Below are positions 62,114 through 64,000 of a stretch of 64,000 nt of DNA, in pieces. The DNA comes from Hamadaea flava (GTDB lineage Bacteria > Actinomycetota > Actinomycetes > Mycobacteriales > Micromonosporaceae). The stretch is from NCBI RefSeq assembly GCF_024172085.1, contig NZ_JAMZDZ010000001.1, forward strand, positions 6,944,001 through 7,008,000, given 5' to 3'. Made by a program: the position numbers and the translations under genes. The notes under the pieces are model-generated. The model was not told where the DNA came from, did not search any database, and was given only the letters and a program-made list of their open reading frames with translations. Within the stretch, counting starts at the first letter, position 1; each line of letters begins with the position of its first letter.

Positions 62114-62918
62114 GCAGGGTGGCGGTGAAGATCGCCGTACCGGGGATGATGTCCCCGCGATGTGGACTCCAGCCGCCCCAGACCTGTTCGTTGCCGACCG
62201 TCCACTCCGGTTCGACCAGGTCGGTCAGGTGGAATCCGGCTCCGGTGATCAGGCGTACCCAGTCGCCGACCGTCCGGTGATGCTCCACGTAGACCGCCGT
62301 GCCGTCGGCGTCCTCCTCGACGTACGGGCGGCGGTCGAAGTAGGAACTGACCGCGTACAGGCCCTCTTCGCCAGGCTCGTCGAGGAAGCACCACCGGATC
62401 GGGTGCGAGACGGAGAACACGAAGCGGCCGCCGGGGCGCAGCACCCGGGCCACCTCGGCGAGCACGCCGCCGGCGTCGGCGACGAACGGCATCGCCCCGT
62501 ACGCCGAACACACGAGGTCGAAGGAGCCCGGGGCGAACGGCAGGTGCACCGCGTCGGCCTGCACCACCGGCAGGCGTACGCCGGACCGCGCGTCCAGTTC
62601 CCGCGAGTGAGCCAGTTGGCGGCCGGACAGTTCGAGCCCGATCGCCGTCGCGCCCTGCGTGAGCAGCCAGCGACCGCACTGCCCGGCGCCGCAGCCGATC
62701 TCCAGGACGTGCCTGCCTTCGACGTCGCCGAGCAGCCGGGCCCACGCCTCGTCCAGGCCCTCGGGTCCCCAGATGAATCGGGCGTCGCCGAGGAACTCGC
62801 CGTGTTCGGCCTGGTACGCGTCGGCGGCGCCGTCCCACCAGTGGCGGCTGGCGCGCATCGTCTCGTCGGCGGCGACGGGCCGCCGGTTCGGCCGGGCCCC
62901 TTGATCGGGATAAGTCAC
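62106..62918 (-). CDS. Class I SAM-dependent methyltransferase
   Basis: A 270-aa Rossmann-fold methyltransferase of the Methyltransf_11/25 type. Motif I VLEIGCGAGQCGRWLL (71-86) binds SAM, followed by VVQADAVHLPFAPGSFDLV and the RPGGRFVFSVSHP strand. The start is GTG 62918. The last codons lie in the repeat element. The substrate is unknown. Confidence 0.9.
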   Translation of the reverse strand: MTYPDQGARPNRRPVAADETMRASRHWWDGAADAYQAEHGEFLGDARFIWGPEGLDEAWARLLGDVEGRHVLEIGCGAGQCGRWLLTQGATAIGLELSGRQLAHSRELDARSGVRLPVVQADAVHLPFAPGSFDLVCSAYGAMPFVADAGGVLAEVARVLRPGGRFVFSVSHPIRWCFLDEPGEEGLYAVSSYFDRRPYVEEDADGTAVYVEHHRTVGDWVRLITGAGFHLTDLVEPEWTVGNEQVWGGWSPHRGDIIPGTAIFTATLPS

Positions 62919-62928
62919 CTGATCATTG

Positions 62929-63837
62929 TCACGGGCACACCGAACGCCATGCGTCCAGGTCCAGGTGCTTGCGCATCGAGGCGAACCGCAGCTTTCTCGT
63001 GGCTGGGCAGAACTGGGCGGGGGACAGGTCGTACTCGACGTGGAACACCGGTTTGCCCGCGGTGACGAACACGCTCAGCCGGGCGCATTCGGCGTACTGG
63101 GCGCACTCCTCGTTCACTGCGAAGTCGAACGACGGCTGCAACTGTTTGGCCTGGTCGACGTCGTTCTTGAGGCCCACCGCCAGCCCGTGCCGGTGTGCCA
63201 GGTCGGCCACCCGGCGGTTGAAGGCGAGCTGATCCGCGGCGGTCAGGGAGAACCCGCTGTCATTCGCGTACGCCTCCAGGTTGTCCGGCTCGACGCCGTC
63301 GAAGCCCTTGTCCCGGCACATCTTCATCCGGTCGGTGAGGATGGGGGACAGCAGGTCCCAGCGCCGGATGTCGACCCAGTGCTCGCCGGGCCAGCCGTCC
63401 AGCTCCTTGCCGAGCACCGACTTCGGGTACCGGCCGGAGTCTGTGCGGAAGTCCTCCTGCGCGCCCGCGTTCAGGTAGCAGATCACCTTCCGGCCGGCCT
63501 TGTGGAGGGCAGCGACCTGGGCTGCCGTCGTCGTGAACAGGTCGACGTCGTACACCTCGGCCGGCACGGTGAGGTCGAGTCTCCCGGACAGCTGCCATTG
63601 CCAGGTCTGCCCGACCCGGGGCTTCCATCGGGCGGTGCTCGCACTCTCCGTCGGCGCGGCCGTGGCCGTCGCGGCGGCCGGGGACGAAGACGCCGTCGCG
63701 GACGCGGGTTCTGCTGTCGGCGTACCACTGGGGGAAGTTGATGCCGAATGGGCCGCGACCGACGGGCCGGACGCGGACCCGCAGCCGGCGGTCGCGAGCG
63801 TGAGGGCTAGCATGATTGTTATCCACAGAGGACGCAC
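62929..63837 (-). CDS. GH114 / endo-alpha-1,4-polygalactosaminidase-like lipoprotein
   Basis: A 302-aa exported lipoprotein. Start GTG 63837 gives a short signal ending LATAGC (Cys19). ATG 63891 (longer) and ATG 63813 (short) are alternatives. A Ser/Thr/Ala/Pro-rich linker (about 20-68) precedes the GH114-type domain, with VICYLNAGAQEDFR, GFDGVEPDNLEAY (acidic active-site candidates) and GLAVGLKND. It probably hydrolyses an extracellular galactosamine polymer or related glycan. The last 163 bp of the window upstream of it hold no recognised gene. Confidence 0.82.
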   Translation of the reverse strand: MRPLWITIMLALTLATAGCGSASGPSVAAHSASTSPSGTPTAEPASATASSSPAAATATAAPTESASTARWKPRVGQTWQWQLSGRLDLTVPAEVYDVDLFTTTAAQVAALHKAGRKVICYLNAGAQEDFRTDSGRYPKSVLGKELDGWPGEHWVDIRRWDLLSPILTDRMKMCRDKGFDGVEPDNLEAYANDSGFSLTAADQLAFNRRVADLAHRHGLAVGLKNDVDQAKQLQPSFDFAVNEECAQYAECARLSVFVTAGKPVFHVEYDLSPAQFCPATRKLRFASMRKHLDLDAWRSVCP

Positions 63838-64000
63838 GGCGTCATGATGCCCGACGAGGCATCTCGAGGCGAATAGTGACCTGGGCCACATGATCGACTG
63901 CGGCTCGGCCGATCAGTGTGATCAGACACACGTTCGGTCGCGAAGCGTGCCCGACCCGGGACTTGCGAGCGGAAGTCTTCTTCTCAAAGCTGATGGGGTT

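Overview
The window is very GC-rich, gene-dense DNA from an actinomycete. GTG starts, 4-bp start/stop overlaps, an ANTAR response regulator, a PolA without a usable proofreading site, and WXG100-type and YbaB genes all fit that group. Frequent GTACG words and intergenic GATC-containing hairpins make me favour Micromonosporales, but this is inference. The backbone hisI-trpE / trpC-trpB-trpA / lgt / gltB-gltD / pyk / ANTAR regulator / livKHMGF / polA is, from my general knowledge, a conserved chromosomal block in actinomycetes such as Streptomyces, so this is core chromosome with accessory insertions.

Layout. 1-594: the start of a leftward acyl-CoA synthetase. 885-4579: a two-gene ABC exporter whose NBDs show the asymmetry of heterodimeric exporters. 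4689-9128: a leftward xylose-type sugar uptake operon (binding protein, ATPase, permease, ROK repressor) with a palindrome-rich promoter region. 9445-11717: an ArsR-like regulator divergent from an MFS transporter. 12311-14446: an ABC-2 exporter operon ending in its TetR regulator. 14561-22488: hisI, trpE and a small membrane protein; then repeats, a small gene and a secreted GH18-like gene; then trpC, trpB, trpA and an aminoglycoside-phosphotransferase-like gene. 22748-27168: flavodoxin, SDR, lgt, FAD monooxygenase and a CmpX-type channel. 27540-33564: glutamate synthase gltBD. 33615-35773: a small WXG100/EspC-like cluster with a YbaB gene. 35792-39114: GNAT, pyk and tesB. 39690-45224: a sulfur module (TauE, Rrf2-type regulator, sulfate ABC transporter). 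45266-48307: an APC permease and proS. 48374-49261: a two-motif LAGLIDADG protein beside an odd tRNA. 49350-58286: ANTAR regulator, liv operon and a polar amino-acid ABC operon. 58283-63837: a hypothetical gene, polA, a methyltransferase and a GH114-like lipoprotein.

The most unusual content is between genes. A dispersed element with core GATCATG-N10-CATGATC (or CGTGATC) occurs at seven places (near 11796, 16870, 17105, 22524, 41222, 46512 and 62028). In four or five of them a short GC-rich tandem array, with a different unit each time (13, 22, 25 or 20 bp), ends exactly against the same side of the element. Separate long hairpins without T-tracts sit at several operon ends. Two operons have a perfect hairpin between the binding-protein gene and the downstream transporter genes. 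The second unusual item is a class-I-shaped tRNA with a CAA anticodon and encoded CCA, 46 bp upstream of a free-standing homing-endonuclease-like gene whose last 24 bp are duplicated.

Limits: no searches were run. All family calls come from motifs and overall resemblance read by eye. Start codons marked as chosen are judgements from ribosome-binding sites and family N-termini.
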